From contig CACLWL010000003.1 in assembly GCA_902610655.1 (NCBI GenBank), positions 40,663 to 104,662 on the forward strand: a stretch of DNA of 64,000 nucleotides, in the 5' to 3' direction. The stretch comes from an uncultured Pelagibacteraceae bacterium (GTDB taxonomy: Bacteria; Pseudomonadota; Alphaproteobacteria; Pelagibacterales; Pelagibacteraceae). This document shows, piece after piece, positions 18,372 to 26,958 of this stretch. Position numbers and translations under genes: made by a program. Each line of letters begins with the position of its first letter. Positions within the stretch are counted from its first letter, which is position 1. The notes beneath the pieces are model-generated. The model did no database searches. It was not told the DNA's origin and saw only the letters and a program-made list of their open reading frames with translations.

Positions 18372-19502
18372 ATGCTTAAAAATAAAAAAATAAATTTAAA
18401 TACAATAAAAAAAATTCTCCTTGAAAAAGGATTTACGATTAAAAAAAAAAAGAATAATTTTTTTTTAAAAGATTTAAAAAGCTTCTATTTTACTACATTG
18501 TGCAGTTTGTTTATAATTTTAATTTTTACTTTAGTACCTCTATCAGTGGGTATTAAAGAAAATATAAAAGTGAGCAAACTAACAGTAAATAATAATTCAA
18601 ATGTTAATTTCCAGAAAGTTCTTGATGGCAAATCAATAGAAAAAAAAAGCGTTGACGAAGGGCTCGATATAGAAAATTTATTTGAAGATGTTTTTTCAAT
18701 TGAAGAGGTTCCAACAGATACAGTTAGATTAAGTGCTGAAACAATTAAACAATTATTTAAAGATACAAAATATAGCCTTGATAATGTGAGAAAAAATCAA
18801 ATTGTAAAACCTATAAATCTTTCTTTGTTACCTACTGAAATAAAAAATATTGAAAGTACAAAAAAAAAAAAAAATTTATTTATAAAAATTGTTTTGCCTT
18901 TAATTCTTGAGGAAAATAATAGGATAAAGATCGACAGAAAAAAACTTTTTAAAATTCTGAATAAGAACATGAACTCAGACTTGGAGAAAAAATGGTTAAA
19001 TTCTAAGTTTAAGCAGTACGGGGTTTTAAATAAAGACCTATCAACACTTAAAGTGAGAATGGATATTGTTCCAGTCTCTTTGGCAATAGCACAAGCTGCA
19101 AAAGAAACCGGATGGGGCACATCTAGATTTGCGATTGAAGGAAACGCACTGTTTGGTCAATGGACTTGGTCAGGAGAAGGTATTAAACCTGCTGGAGTCG
19201 ACTCAGAGGATTCAAAACATAAAGTAATGAAATTTAAAGTTTTAAAAGCATCGGTTAGAGCGTATCAAAGAAATCTTAATACACACGGAAGCTATAAAAC
19301 GTTTAGATCGGAAAGAGCAAACATGAGAGATAATGATGAAGAATTAGATAGTTTATTGTTGGCAGATTATTTGGACAAATACGCCGCTACGGGAAAAGAA
19401 TATACAAAAATACTAAAACAAATTATCAAGCAAAACAATCTAAAGGACTTTGATAAAGTAAAATTATTACCCACAAGCCTTCAATTGAAAAGTATTATTT
19501 AG
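18372..19502 (+). CDS. Bax-type glucosaminidase (peptidoglycan hydrolase), membrane anchored
   Basis: A 376-residue protein with a basic cytoplasmic start, one membrane span at about 37-57 (FYFTTLCSLFIILIFTLVPL), a low-complexity linker, and a C-terminal glucosaminidase domain of the Bax/FlgJ type (about 200-370). The catalytic Glu lies in SLAIAQAAKETGWGTSRFAI (about 236-255), followed by GNALFGQWTW and YQRNLNTHGSY, all typical of Bax. It should cleave N-acetylglucosamine linkages in peptidoglycan on the periplasmic side. The linker contains a 15-nt A run in frame (18860-18874). Converges on the deacetylase gene with a 4-bp overlap. Confidence 0.85.
   Translation: MLKNKKINLNTIKKILLEKGFTIKKKKNNFFLKDLKSFYFTTLCSLFIILIFTLVPLSVGIKENIKVSKLTVNNNSNVNFQKVLDGKSIEKKSVDEGLDIENLFEDVFSIEEVPTDTVRLSAETIKQLFKDTKYSLDNVRKNQIVKPINLSLLPTEIKNIESTKKKKNLFIKIVLPLILEENNRIKIDRKKLFKILNKNMNSDLEKKWLNSKFKQYGVLNKDLSTLKVRMDIVPVSLAIAQAAKETGWGTSRFAIEGNALFGQWTWSGEGIKPAGVDSEDSKHKVMKFKVLKASVRAYQRNLNTHGSYKTFRSERANMRDNDEELDSLLLADYLDKYAATGKEYTKILKQIIKQNNLKDFDKVKLLPTSLQLKSII
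18860..18874. repeat. 15-nt A homopolymer inside the glucosaminidase coding region
   Basis: Fifteen consecutive A encode part of a Lys run (TKKKKN) between the membrane span and the catalytic domain. A one-base slip here would remove the whole catalytic domain, so the tract could act as an on/off switch, or simply be sequence drift in a low-GC genome. Confidence 0.9.
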
Positions 19503-20557
19503 TTTAGTCTAATAGAGAACTGCAAACCAAACCATCTCCAACCTTCTTTGTCATTAAGAGAACAATTTATTCTTCCTCTTCTAAAAAGAAATTTATCAGA
19601 AAAATCTACAAACAATTTATTATCTTGAAATTTTATTTTTGATTGTTTCCAATTGTTACCTTCATCTGAAAAACAATTAATATTTTCTAAATTTTTTTGA
19701 TCCTCAAAAAAAGTAATTTCTAATTTTGGTGGGTTATTATTTGTAATATATTTATCTTTAGGGATTACATTTTTATATTCCAAGGGCAATAAATCTATAA
19801 TAAATTCAAACCTTTCTAAATCACCATATTTTTCGTTTATCGGAAATCTTGGAAGTTCAAAAGGATCTTTATTTACATCGATTACTCCAGAATGTTGTCC
19901 AAATCCGTATTTAAATTTTTTTTTTATAAATGATAATTGTTTTTTGCTAAACTCTCCAAAAGGATAAGAAAAAAATATTGGATTATATCCCAAGTTATCT
20001 TCAAAAATTTCTACTGATTTAATTATATCTGATTTAAATTTCTCAAAGCTTAAATCCAATAAGTAATCATGAGAATGAGAATGATTTCCAATAAAAGCAA
20101 AACGCTCTTTTTCAATTTCTTTTATTTCATCCCAATTCATATATCCATTTTTACCTATAGATTCAGTGGATATAAATAATATGAAAGGTATTTGTTTTTC
20201 CTTTAAATATGGCCACGCTTTTTCATAAAATGATGAAAATCCATCATCTATAGTAATTAAAATTTTTTTTTTTATTTTCCTTTCAGAAAATTTTTTATCA
20301 AAATCTTTAGGATTTAAATAATTATAATTTTTTTTAGAAATAATATCCATGTGCTTTCTAAAAACTTCCATTCGAATATTTGTTGATGGATACTTAATTT
20401 CATCAAATCTATGATACATTATTGACAAAATACCTTTATCATTGGAAAAAAATTTGCTTTCATTTTCCTCTGATTTTGAACTAAATGTAAGTATAGATAA
20501 TAAAATGAAAATTTTAATAATAGATGCAACTGGAAAAAAAATATTATTGGCCCTCAT
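19499..20557 (-). CDS. Polysaccharide deacetylase (NodB domain), exported
   Basis: A carbohydrate-esterase-4 family protein of about 352 residues. After a hydrophobic leader (about 10-30, PVASIIKIFILLSILTF) comes ILSIMYHRFDEI, then the NodB motifs: KILITIDDGFSSFY with the catalytic/metal Asp pair, AFIGNHSHSHDYL with the metal-binding His residues, and the later FFSYPFGEFSKKQL. It probably N-deacetylates a cell-envelope polysaccharide. The C-terminal 110 residues form a beta-rich extension I do not recognise. The only ATG that keeps the leader is at 20557, inside the start of the divergent tsaB; a TTG at 20563 is the next option. Substrate is unknown. Confidence 0.8.
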   Translation of the reverse strand: MRANNIFFPVASIIKIFILLSILTFSSKSEENESKFFSNDKGILSIMYHRFDEIKYPSTNIRMEVFRKHMDIISKKNYNYLNPKDFDKKFSERKIKKKILITIDDGFSSFYEKAWPYLKEKQIPFILFISTESIGKNGYMNWDEIKEIEKERFAFIGNHSHSHDYLLDLSFEKFKSDIIKSVEIFEDNLGYNPIFFSYPFGEFSKKQLSFIKKKFKYGFGQHSGVIDVNKDPFELPRFPINEKYGDLERFEFIIDLLPLEYKNVIPKDKYITNNNPPKLEITFFEDQKNLENINCFSDEGNNWKQSKIKFQDNKLFVDFSDKFLFRRGRINCSLNDKEGWRWFGLQFSIRLN

Positions 20558-20918
20558 ATTCAATAAAAATCTTTATACATCTACTTATATAAATAGTAAA
20601 AAGAATTATGATAAATTAATTATTTTAATCGATAAATTTTTATCAAAGTATAAAATTTCTTTAAATAATATTAAGAGAATATACGTCAATAGGGGCCCTG
20701 GTAGTTATGCTGGAATAAGAAGTTCTTTATCTATAGTTAAAGCTATAAATTTATCAAAAAAAATTGACTATTATTCATTTAGTTACGAGGACTTTTTAGA
20801 TCAAGGAAATAAATATATTTCATCAGATAACTCAAATAAAATTTATCATTTTAAAAAATTACCCGATTTATGTGACAAATTTAATATTAAAAAAAATTTG
20901 ATTAAACCTCTTTATTAG
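20505..20918 (+). CDS. tsaB: TsaB-like tRNA t6A-modification protein, short form
   Basis: The ATG at 20505 gives MKILIIDATGKKILLALIF, the ASKHA-fold opening strand of TsaB (E. coli begins MRILAIDTAT), followed by FLSKYKISLNNIKRIYVNRGPGSYAGIRSSLSIVKAINLS, which carries the signature GPGSFTGLR-like motif (GPGSYAGIR). TsaB is the non-catalytic dimerisation partner of TsaD in making threonylcarbamoyl-A37 in tRNA. At 137 residues it keeps only the first lobe; E. coli TsaB has about 230. The stop is 14 bp before fur and no continuing frame is seen, so it is a genuinely shortened form. A longer in-frame start at 20442 is rejected because the family begins at the MKIL strand. Confidence 0.8.
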   Translation: MKILIIDATGKKILLALIFNKNLYTSTYINSKKNYDKLIILIDKFLSKYKISLNNIKRIYVNRGPGSYAGIRSSLSIVKAINLSKKIDYYSFSYEDFLDQGNKYISSDNSNKIYHFKKLPDLCDKFNIKKNLIKPLY

Positions 20919-20932
20919 AGTTAAATTAATAA

Positions 20933-21352
20933 ATGTCAGAAATGATAGAAAAAAAATGTATTGAAAAAGGTGTAAAGCTGACTGATCAGCGAAAAACTAT
21001 AGCCAGAGTTATTTCAGAGTCGAAAGAAACTTACGGTGAGTCAGATCATCCAGATGTTGATGAACTTTACAAAAGAGTATCTAAAATTGACTCAAAAATA
21101 AGTATTGCAACAGTTTATAGAACTGTAAAACTTTTTGAGGAAGCAGGAATTTTAACAAAACATGATTTTAAGGGTGGTAAAGCTAGGTATGAAATTAATG
21201 ACGATCATAATCATTTAATAGATATTAAAACTGGAGAAATAATAGAATTTGTAGACCATGAAATTGAAGAACTTCAAAGAAAAATTGCTGAAAAACACGG
21301 GTATGATTTAGTGGATCACAAACTTGAGCTTTACGGTGTTAAAAAAAATTAA
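20933..21352 (+). CDS. fur: Fur-family metal-responsive repressor
   Basis: A 139-residue Fur/Mur-type regulator. The winged helix (about 8-85) has GVKLTDQRKTIARVI, the recognition helix KISIATVYRTVKLFEEAGIL and KARYEIND; the dimerisation/metal domain begins with the DHNHLIDIKTGEIIEF block (His residues about 95-98) and ends in HGYDLVDHKLELYGV, a perfect Fur signature. In alphaproteobacteria Fur orthologues (Mur) often sense manganese, with Irr controlling iron; an Irr is also present in this window (58.7 kb), which favours that division here. Structural-zinc CxxC motifs are absent, as is normal for alphaproteobacterial Fur/Mur. Lies between tsaB and miaB, 14 and 6 bp away. Confidence 0.93.
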   Translation: MSEMIEKKCIEKGVKLTDQRKTIARVISESKETYGESDHPDVDELYKRVSKIDSKISIATVYRTVKLFEEAGILTKHDFKGGKARYEINDDHNHLIDIKTGEIIEFVDHEIEELQRKIAEKHGYDLVDHKLELYGVKKN

Positions 21353-21358
21353 TTATTA

Positions 21359-22699
21359 ATGTCAAAAAAAGTATTTGTGAAAACATTCGGCTGTCAAATG
21401 AATGTTTACGATTCTGAAAAAATTGTAGATGCTTTAAAAATAATTGGGTATGAAAAATCTGAAGATTTAAAGAAAGCAGATTGTTTTATCTTGAATACAT
21501 GCCATATACGAGACAAAGCCAAAGAAAAAGTCTACCATGAAATCGGAAGAGTAAGAGAATTGTTTCTAAATAAAAATAAACCATTAGTAATAGTTGCAGG
21601 TTGTGTTGCTCAAGCAGAAAATAATGAAATGCTTAAAAGAGAACCTTATATTGATCTGGTAATTGGACCACAATCCTATCATAAATTAAATGAAAGTATT
21701 TTGAAGTTTCAAAAAAATAAATCAAAAAATGAAATTACAGATTTTGAAACTATAGAGAAATTTAATTACTTGAGCAAAATACAAAATAAAAAAAGTAAAG
21801 TTTCCTCTTTTTTAACAATTCAGGAAGGATGCGATAAATTTTGTCATTTTTGTGTAGTACCCTACACACGTGGACCTGAATATTCTAGACCTTATGATCA
21901 AATAATAAATGAGGCCGAAATATTGGTTAGAAATGGGTCAAAAGAAATTATTTTACTAGGTCAAAATGTAAATGCTTACAATTATAAAAATGTTAATAAA
22001 GAATTTAGACTTTCAGATTTAATTATGTCACTCGAAAAGATCGATGGTCTTGGTAGAATACGTTACACAACATCTCATCCCCGAGACATGACTAAGGATT
22101 TATTAGATTGTTATAAAAATTCAAAAAAACTGATGCCGCTTGTTCATTTACCTATTCAGTCAGGTTCAAACAAGATTTTAAAATCAATGAATAGAAAGCA
22201 CAAAGTAGAGGATTATATTTCGGTCTTTAATTTTCTTAAAGAAATTAATTGTCAAATCGAATTTTCTAGTGATTTTATCATTGGATATCCTGGAGAGGAA
22301 ATAGAAGATTTTGAAAATACAATTAAATTAATAGATAGAATAAAGTTTATTAATTCGTATTCTTTCATCTTTAGTGCGAGGCCTGGCACAACTGCATCAA
22401 AGCTAAAACGCATCGATGACAAAATTACAAAAAATAGACTTAAAATTATTCAAGAAAAATTATTTGGATATCAAAAAATGAAAAACAAGTCTCTAGAAAA
22501 TAAATACATAGATGTTTTGATAGAAAATGAGATCAAGGGGCAAAATAAATTTTTTGGCAGAAATGAATATATGAATTCAGTAATAGTAGAAGGCAATAAA
22601 AATTTAATTGGAAAAATTGTTCAAGTTAAGATTAGCAAATCTAATCAAAATACTTTATTTGGTGAAATTGACAGAAAAAAAACAATTAAGGCAGCATAA
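21359..22699 (+). CDS. miaB: tRNA-2-methylthio-N6-dimethylallyladenosine synthase MiaB
   Basis: Radical-SAM methylthiotransferase that converts i6A37 to ms2i6A37 in tRNA. In 446 residues: UPF0004 domain with the first cluster ligands KTFGCQMNVYDSEK, NTCHIRDKA and VAGCVAQ; radical-SAM domain with the CxxxCxxC motif in GCDKFCHFCVVPYTRGPEYSR (about 158-178); then PIQSGSNKILKSMNRKH; and a C-terminal TRAM domain (about 370-440). Length is standard. It is followed immediately by phoH (2-bp gap), giving the alphaproteobacterial miaB-phoH-ybeY-lnt arrangement. Confidence 0.97.
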   Translation: MSKKVFVKTFGCQMNVYDSEKIVDALKIIGYEKSEDLKKADCFILNTCHIRDKAKEKVYHEIGRVRELFLNKNKPLVIVAGCVAQAENNEMLKREPYIDLVIGPQSYHKLNESILKFQKNKSKNEITDFETIEKFNYLSKIQNKKSKVSSFLTIQEGCDKFCHFCVVPYTRGPEYSRPYDQIINEAEILVRNGSKEIILLGQNVNAYNYKNVNKEFRLSDLIMSLEKIDGLGRIRYTTSHPRDMTKDLLDCYKNSKKLMPLVHLPIQSGSNKILKSMNRKHKVEDYISVFNFLKEINCQIEFSSDFIIGYPGEEIEDFENTIKLIDRIKFINSYSFIFSARPGTTASKLKRIDDKITKNRLKIIQEKLFGYQKMKNKSLENKYIDVLIENEIKGQNKFFGRNEYMNSVIVEGNKNLIGKIVQVKISKSNQNTLFGEIDRKKTIKAA

Positions 22700-22701
22700 A
22701 A

Positions 22702-23703
22702 TTGAACAAAACTTCACTTAATCTTAAAAGTAAAATAAAGTTTGTTTACTCAGAAAATGAAAGTGTAAGTGTTATATTTCAAGACAACAGTTTATTAATG
22801 GGAGTTGTTGGTGAATTTAATGAAAATTTGAAGCAGCTAGAGAAGATAACAGGAACAAGTTTATATTTTAGAGGAAATTCAATCATCATCAAAAGCGATC
22901 AAAAGAAAAATGAAGTTATAAAAAATGCAATCGTATTTCTATCTGACCAATTTATAAATAATGGAACCATAGAAAAAAAAGATATATTATCCTCAGTAAA
23001 TAGATTCATGATAAACGAAAAAATTAATACTGGCCAAAAAATTGATTATATTATCAAAACACCAAAAAAATCGGTTATACCGAGATCTGAAAAGCAAAAG
23101 AGATACTTAAGAGCTTTAAAAGAGAGTGAAATTGTAATTTCCACAGGACCTGCAGGAACAGGAAAAACTTTTTTAGCAGTGGCAGTGGCATTGACTATGC
23201 TTTTAGAAAAAAAAATTGAGAGAATAATTTTGTCTAGACCTGCAGTCGAAGCTGGAGAAAGACTCGGTTTTTTGCCTGGCGATATGAGAGAAAAAGTTGA
23301 TCCATATTTAAGACCGCTTTATGACTCCTTATATGATTTGCTTGATTTTGAAAAAATTCAAAAAAAAATTGAAATTGGAGATATAGAAATTGCACCTTTA
23401 GCATTTATGAGAGGAAGAACTTTAAAAAATTCTTTTGCAATTTTAGATGAAGCACAAAATGCAACTGATACACAAATTAAAATGTTCTTAACAAGAATTG
23501 GCGAAAATTCAAAAATTGTTATTAATGGCGATCCTTCCCAGATAGATTTACCAAATAAGTCATTGTCAGGATTAAACAGATCTAAAAATCTGATAGGTCA
23601 TTTAGATGAAATTTCAGTAGTTGATTTTGATCATACTGATGTTGTAAGACATCCACTTGTATCAAAAATTGTAAAAGCTTATTCAAATCAAAAAGATGAT
23701 TAA
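22702..23703 (+). CDS. ybeZ: PhoH-like ATPase (YbeZ)
   Basis: A 333-residue PhoH-family P-loop protein. N-terminal part (about 15-95) is a small KH-like region; the ATPase core has STGPAGTGKTFLAVAVAL (Walker A, about 148-165), LSRPAVEAGERLGFLPGDMREKVDPYLRPLYD, and Walker B FAILDEAQNAT (about 246-256). YbeZ works with the RNase YbeY in ribosome-related RNA processing; the two genes overlap here by 8 bp, which supports functional coupling. Translation appears to begin at TTG (22702), two bases after the miaB stop. NTPase/helicase function is family knowledge. Confidence 0.93.
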   Translation: MNKTSLNLKSKIKFVYSENESVSVIFQDNSLLMGVVGEFNENLKQLEKITGTSLYFRGNSIIIKSDQKKNEVIKNAIVFLSDQFINNGTIEKKDILSSVNRFMINEKINTGQKIDYIIKTPKKSVIPRSEKQKRYLRALKESEIVISTGPAGTGKTFLAVAVALTMLLEKKIERIILSRPAVEAGERLGFLPGDMREKVDPYLRPLYDSLYDLLDFEKIQKKIEIGDIEIAPLAFMRGRTLKNSFAILDEAQNATDTQIKMFLTRIGENSKIVINGDPSQIDLPNKSLSGLNRSKNLIGHLDEISVVDFDHTDVVRHPLVSKIVKAYSNQKDD

Positions 23704-24151
23704 AGCTGAAGTTTTAGTTGATAACTCAGCGTGGGGAAAAAAAATAACGAATAGATCTGAATTATTTAATAGAATATTAAAAAATTTACCAAAAAAATAT
23801 AGATTTAAAAATAAAAAGACAATCGTAACTGTTTTATTATCAAATAATTTAAAAATAAAACAACTAAATAAAATTTTTAGAAAAAAAAATAAACCTACTG
23901 ATATATTATCTTTCCCGATAAACAAAAAAGTTAATAATAAAATTTTTTATTTAGGCGATATTATAATAAGTTATGAATTTATGAATAAACCCAAAAAAAT
24001 AAATATTATTGAATTCAAAGAAAAAGTTACAAAGATTTTTATTCACGGTTTTTTACACCTAATGGGATACAATCATAAAAAAAATAAAGATTTTGAAAAA
24101 ATGAATAAAGAGGAAATAAAACTTTTTAATCTGGTGAAAAATAAAATTTGA
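23696..24151 (+). CDS. ybeY: Endoribonuclease YbeY (rRNA maturation factor)
   Basis: A 151-residue metal-dependent RNase needed for 16S rRNA 3'-end maturation and ribosome quality control. The zinc motif is present as IHGFLHLMGYNHKK (about 118-131), the H-G-x-L-H-L-x-G-Y-x-H pattern with Asn in place of the usual Asp before the third His. Upstream, KPTDILSFPINKK and YLGDIIISYEF are the other conserved YbeY blocks. It overlaps phoH by 8 bp and lnt starts inside its stop codon (TTGA). The corC/tlyC transporter gene that often follows ybeY is missing. Confidence 0.94.
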   Translation: MIKAEVLVDNSAWGKKITNRSELFNRILKNLPKKYRFKNKKTIVTVLLSNNLKIKQLNKIFRKKNKPTDILSFPINKKVNNKIFYLGDIIISYEFMNKPKKINIIEFKEKVTKIFIHGFLHLMGYNHKKNKDFEKMNKEEIKLFNLVKNKI

Positions 24152-25689
24152 AAAAAATTCCCAAAAAAAAATTACTATCCTACATATTTGTTTTATTAAT
24201 TGGGGTGTTTAGTTCTTTTAGTCTTCCTCCATATAATTTTTTTTTAATTAATTTTGTTACTATTCCATCTTTATTTGTATTGTTGGTAAAACAAAGGTTT
24301 AAATTAAAAAAAATAGAAAATTTTTTTTATGGCTGGATTTTTGGTTTTGGTTATTTCTTATCAAGTCTGTATTGGATAACTATATCTTTAACATTTGATG
24401 AAACTTTTAAAGTATTAATACCTATAGCAATTTTATTAATCCCATCATTTCTTGGCATATTTTATGGTTTAGCTACATTTATTTTTTCATATTTTAAAAA
24501 ATTTAGTAACGTTTCATTAGTGCTTGCTTTTTCAACTTTGTTTTCTATATCAGAGTTTTTAAGAGGTCATATTTTATCTGGCTTTCCCTGGAACTTAATT
24601 TCATTTTCTTTCTCTGAGTTTTTACCTTTATTACAAATATTATCATTTACAGGAACCTACTCTTTTAATTTATTATGTCTTACACTATTTACTTTACCCT
24701 CGTTTTTTTATTTAAAGAAAAATAAGTTTGATATGCATTTTTTAATTTTATTCGGATTATTAACAATTTCAGGGATAATATTTGGTCAACTTTCAATAAA
24801 TAAGTCAAAGTATAGTTCTATAAAAAAAAATAATTTTGTTATAAAGATTGTTTCTCCAAAAATTGATATTGAAAGATTTTACTATACAGATAATGAAGAA
24901 GAAATTCTTAAAAGCTTAATACAATTAAGTAAGCCTGATAAAGAAATTAAAACTATATTTATATGGCCTGAGGGAGTATTTACTAGTACAGAATTGGATA
25001 ACTTAAAAAGATATAAAAATATTTTTTCTAAAAACTTTAGTAAAAAACATTTAATTATATTTGGCATAAATGATTCGGATAATAAAAAGACCTTTAATTC
25101 TTTGGCAGTAGTTAATAATAATCTAGATATAATTAGTTCTTATAATAAAAATAAATTAGTACCTTTTGGTGAATTTCTGCCGTTAGAAAATTTTTTAAAA
25201 AATGTTGGCGCGAAAACTATTACCAATTATTATAAATCATACTACAAAGGAAAAAAAAGAGATATAATAGACTTAAAAAAACAAGAATTTGATATAAGTT
25301 TCTTGCCTTTAATTTGTTATGAAATAATTTACTCAGGCGATCTCACAAAAAAAAAAAATTATGATCTCATTGTTAATATTTCAGAAGATGGATGGTTTGG
25401 AAAATCAATTGGACCCCATCAGCATTTTTCTCATTCAATTTTCAGATCTATAGAGGAGGGAAAAAGTGTAATTAGGTCGACTAATAGTGGCATATCAGCT
25501 TTAATAAATCCAAACGGGGTAGCATCTAAAATATTAGAGTCAACTTACGAGGGAGTAATTGAAATTAATCAAATAAAAAACCCTAAAAAAACTTTCTTTT
25601 CTAAATATAGGAACAATATATTCTTTTATTTTATCATTATTTATATTAGCTTAATTTTTTTTTTAAATACAAATAGGGAGATTAAATAA
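24148..25689 (+). CDS. lnt: Apolipoprotein N-acyltransferase
   Basis: Inner-membrane enzyme that adds the third acyl chain to lipoproteins. The 513-residue frame, beginning at TTG overlapping the ybeY stop, has several N-terminal membrane helices (about 10-210), including the [11 protein letters not shown] segment, and a periplasmic nitrilase-like domain (about 225-490). The catalytic triad context is visible: Glu in [12 protein letters not shown], Lys in [13 protein letters not shown], and Cys in [29 protein letters not shown] and a final membrane helix follow. Length matches E. coli Lnt (512). It ends 1 bp before metK. Confidence 0.96.
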   Translation: MKKIPKKKLLSYIFVLLIGVFSSFSLPPYNFFLINFVTIPSLFVLLVKQRFKLKKIENFFYGWIFGFGYFLSSLYWITISLTFDETFKVLIPIAILLIPSFLGIFYGLATFIFSYFKKFSNVSLVLAFSTLFSISEFLRGHILSGFPWNLISFSFSEFLPLLQILSFTGTYSFNLLCLTLFTLPSFFYLKKNKFDMHFLILFGLLTISGIIFGQLSINKSKYSSIKKNNFVIKIVSPKIDIERFYYTDNEEEILKSLIQLSKPDKEIKTIFIWPEGVFTSTELDNLKRYKNIFSKNFSKKHLIIFGINDSDNKKTFNSLAVVNNNLDIISSYNKNKLVPFGEFLPLENFLKNVGAKTITNYYKSYYKGKKRDIIDLKKQEFDISFLPLICYEIIYSGDLTKKKNYDLIVNISEDGWFGKSIGPHQHFSHSIFRSIEEGKSVIRSTNSGISALINPNGVASKILESTYEGVIEINQIKNPKKTFFSKYRNNIFFYFIIIYISLIFFLNTNREIK

Positions 25690-25690
25690 A

Positions 25691-26854
25691 ATGAAAAAAG
25701 ATTATTTGTTCACTAGCGAATCTGTATCAGAAGGACATCCTGATAAAGTTTGTGATAGAATTTCAGATATGGTTGTAGATACTTATTTAGGCATGGAACC
25801 TCAAGCAAGGGTAGCATGTGAAACGTTAACAACGACAAATAAAGTTGTATTAGCAGGTGAAACAAGAGGCCCAGATATCAAAAAAGATGAATTAATATCA
25901 AAGGTCAGAGATTGTATTAAAGATATTGGATATGATCAGGAGGGTTTTACTTACAAGGAAGCAACTAAAATTGAAAGTCATTTGCATTCTCAATCGGCTG
26001 ATATAGCTATGGGTGTTGACTCTTCCGGAAACAAAGATGAAGGTGCTGGAGACCAAGGAATAATGTTTGGTTACGCATGTAATGAGACTGATGTACTCAT
26101 GCCAGCTCCTATTCACTTTTCACATAGAATTTTAAGATTGATGGCCGAAGATAGAAAATCTGGAAAGTTAAAAGGAATAGAACCAGATTCTAAAAGTCAA
26201 ATAACTATTGAGTATAAAGATGGAGTCCCAAAAGATGTAAAATCAGTGGTGATATCCACACAGCATTCAAAAGATGTTAACTTAGCTCATGTCAAAGAAC
26301 TTTGCATGCCATATATTGAAAGATCTATCCCAAAAAATTTATTAGGAAATCTTGATGAAAATGAAATATATATTAACCCAACTGGAAATTTTGTAATTGG
26401 AGGACCTGATGGAGATAGTGGATTAACAGGAAGAAAGATAATTGTTGATACATATGGCGGTGCGGCACCACACGGCGGAGGGGCTTTCTCAGGTAAAGAT
26501 CCTACAAAAGTAGATAGATCTGCAGCATATGCTTCAAGATATTTAGCTAAAAATATAGTTGCATCTAAAATTGCAGACAAATGTTTAATTCAACTTGCTT
26601 ATGCAATTGGAGTTTCAAAACCTTTATCAATATATGTTGACTTATTTAGTAATGATGAGGATAAAAATTTACATGTTGAAAAACTTATAAAGGAAAATTT
26701 TGATCTGAGTCCAAGAGGGATAAGAGAAATGTTAGGATTGAATAAGCCAATTTATGAAAAATCGGCTGCTTATGGACATTTTGGAAGAGATCCAGAAAAT
26801 GATGGCTCATTTTCATGGGAAAAAACTGACAAAGCGTCTGTATTTCAAAAGTAA
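25691..26854 (+). CDS. metK: S-adenosylmethionine synthetase
   Basis: Makes SAM from methionine and ATP in the cytosol. The 387 residues carry the signature [20 protein letters not shown] (7-26), [16 protein letters not shown] (about 118-133), [21 protein letters not shown] and [23 protein letters not shown] (about 257-279). Length is standard (E. coli 384). The gap to lnt is a single base, so no SAM riboswitch precedes it here; expression must come from further upstream. It is followed by an intrinsic terminator at 26.92 kb. A neighbouring trmB, common in alphaproteobacteria, is absent. Confidence 0.98.
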   Translation: MKKDYLFTSESVSEGHPDKVCDRISDMVVDTYLGMEPQARVACETLTTTNKVVLAGETRGPDIKKDELISKVRDCIKDIGYDQEGFTYKEATKIESHLHSQSADIAMGVDSSGNKDEGAGDQGIMFGYACNETDVLMPAPIHFSHRILRLMAEDRKSGKLKGIEPDSKSQITIEYKDGVPKDVKSVVISTQHSKDVNLAHVKELCMPYIERSIPKNLLGNLDENEIYINPTGNFVIGGPDGDSGLTGRKIIVDTYGGAAPHGGGAFSGKDPTKVDRSAAYASRYLAKNIVASKIADKCLIQLAYAIGVSKPLSIYVDLFSNDEDKNLHVEKLIKENFDLSPRGIREMLGLNKPIYEKSAAYGHFGRDPENDGSFSWEKTDKASVFQK

Positions 26855-26920
26855 ATAAAGTAAATAAAGTTGATAATTTATTAAAAATACCTATATTCAA
26901 ATCACATTATTGAAATTTCA

Positions 26921-26948
26921 AAAATGGGCTTCGGCCCATTTTTTTTTA
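26921..26948 (+). terminator. Intrinsic terminator after metK
   Basis: A 6-bp perfect stem ATGGGC / GCCCAT with a TTCG tetraloop is flanked by A upstream and nine T downstream. This is a textbook Rho-independent terminator, and the most G+C-rich stretch in the neighbourhood. It ends the miaB-metK transcript about 70 bp past the metK stop and only about 10 bp before the nusA start. Confidence 0.93.
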
Positions 26949-26958
26949 TAAGGTATAA

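Noticed and set aside
20442..20504. Longer tsaB start at 20442
   Set aside because: The family begins at the MKILIID strand; the extra residues are antisense to the deacetylase signal peptide.
25600..25700. SAM-sensing riboswitch in front of metK
   Set aside because: Only one base separates lnt from metK, and no aptamer-like pairing was seen in the end of lnt.
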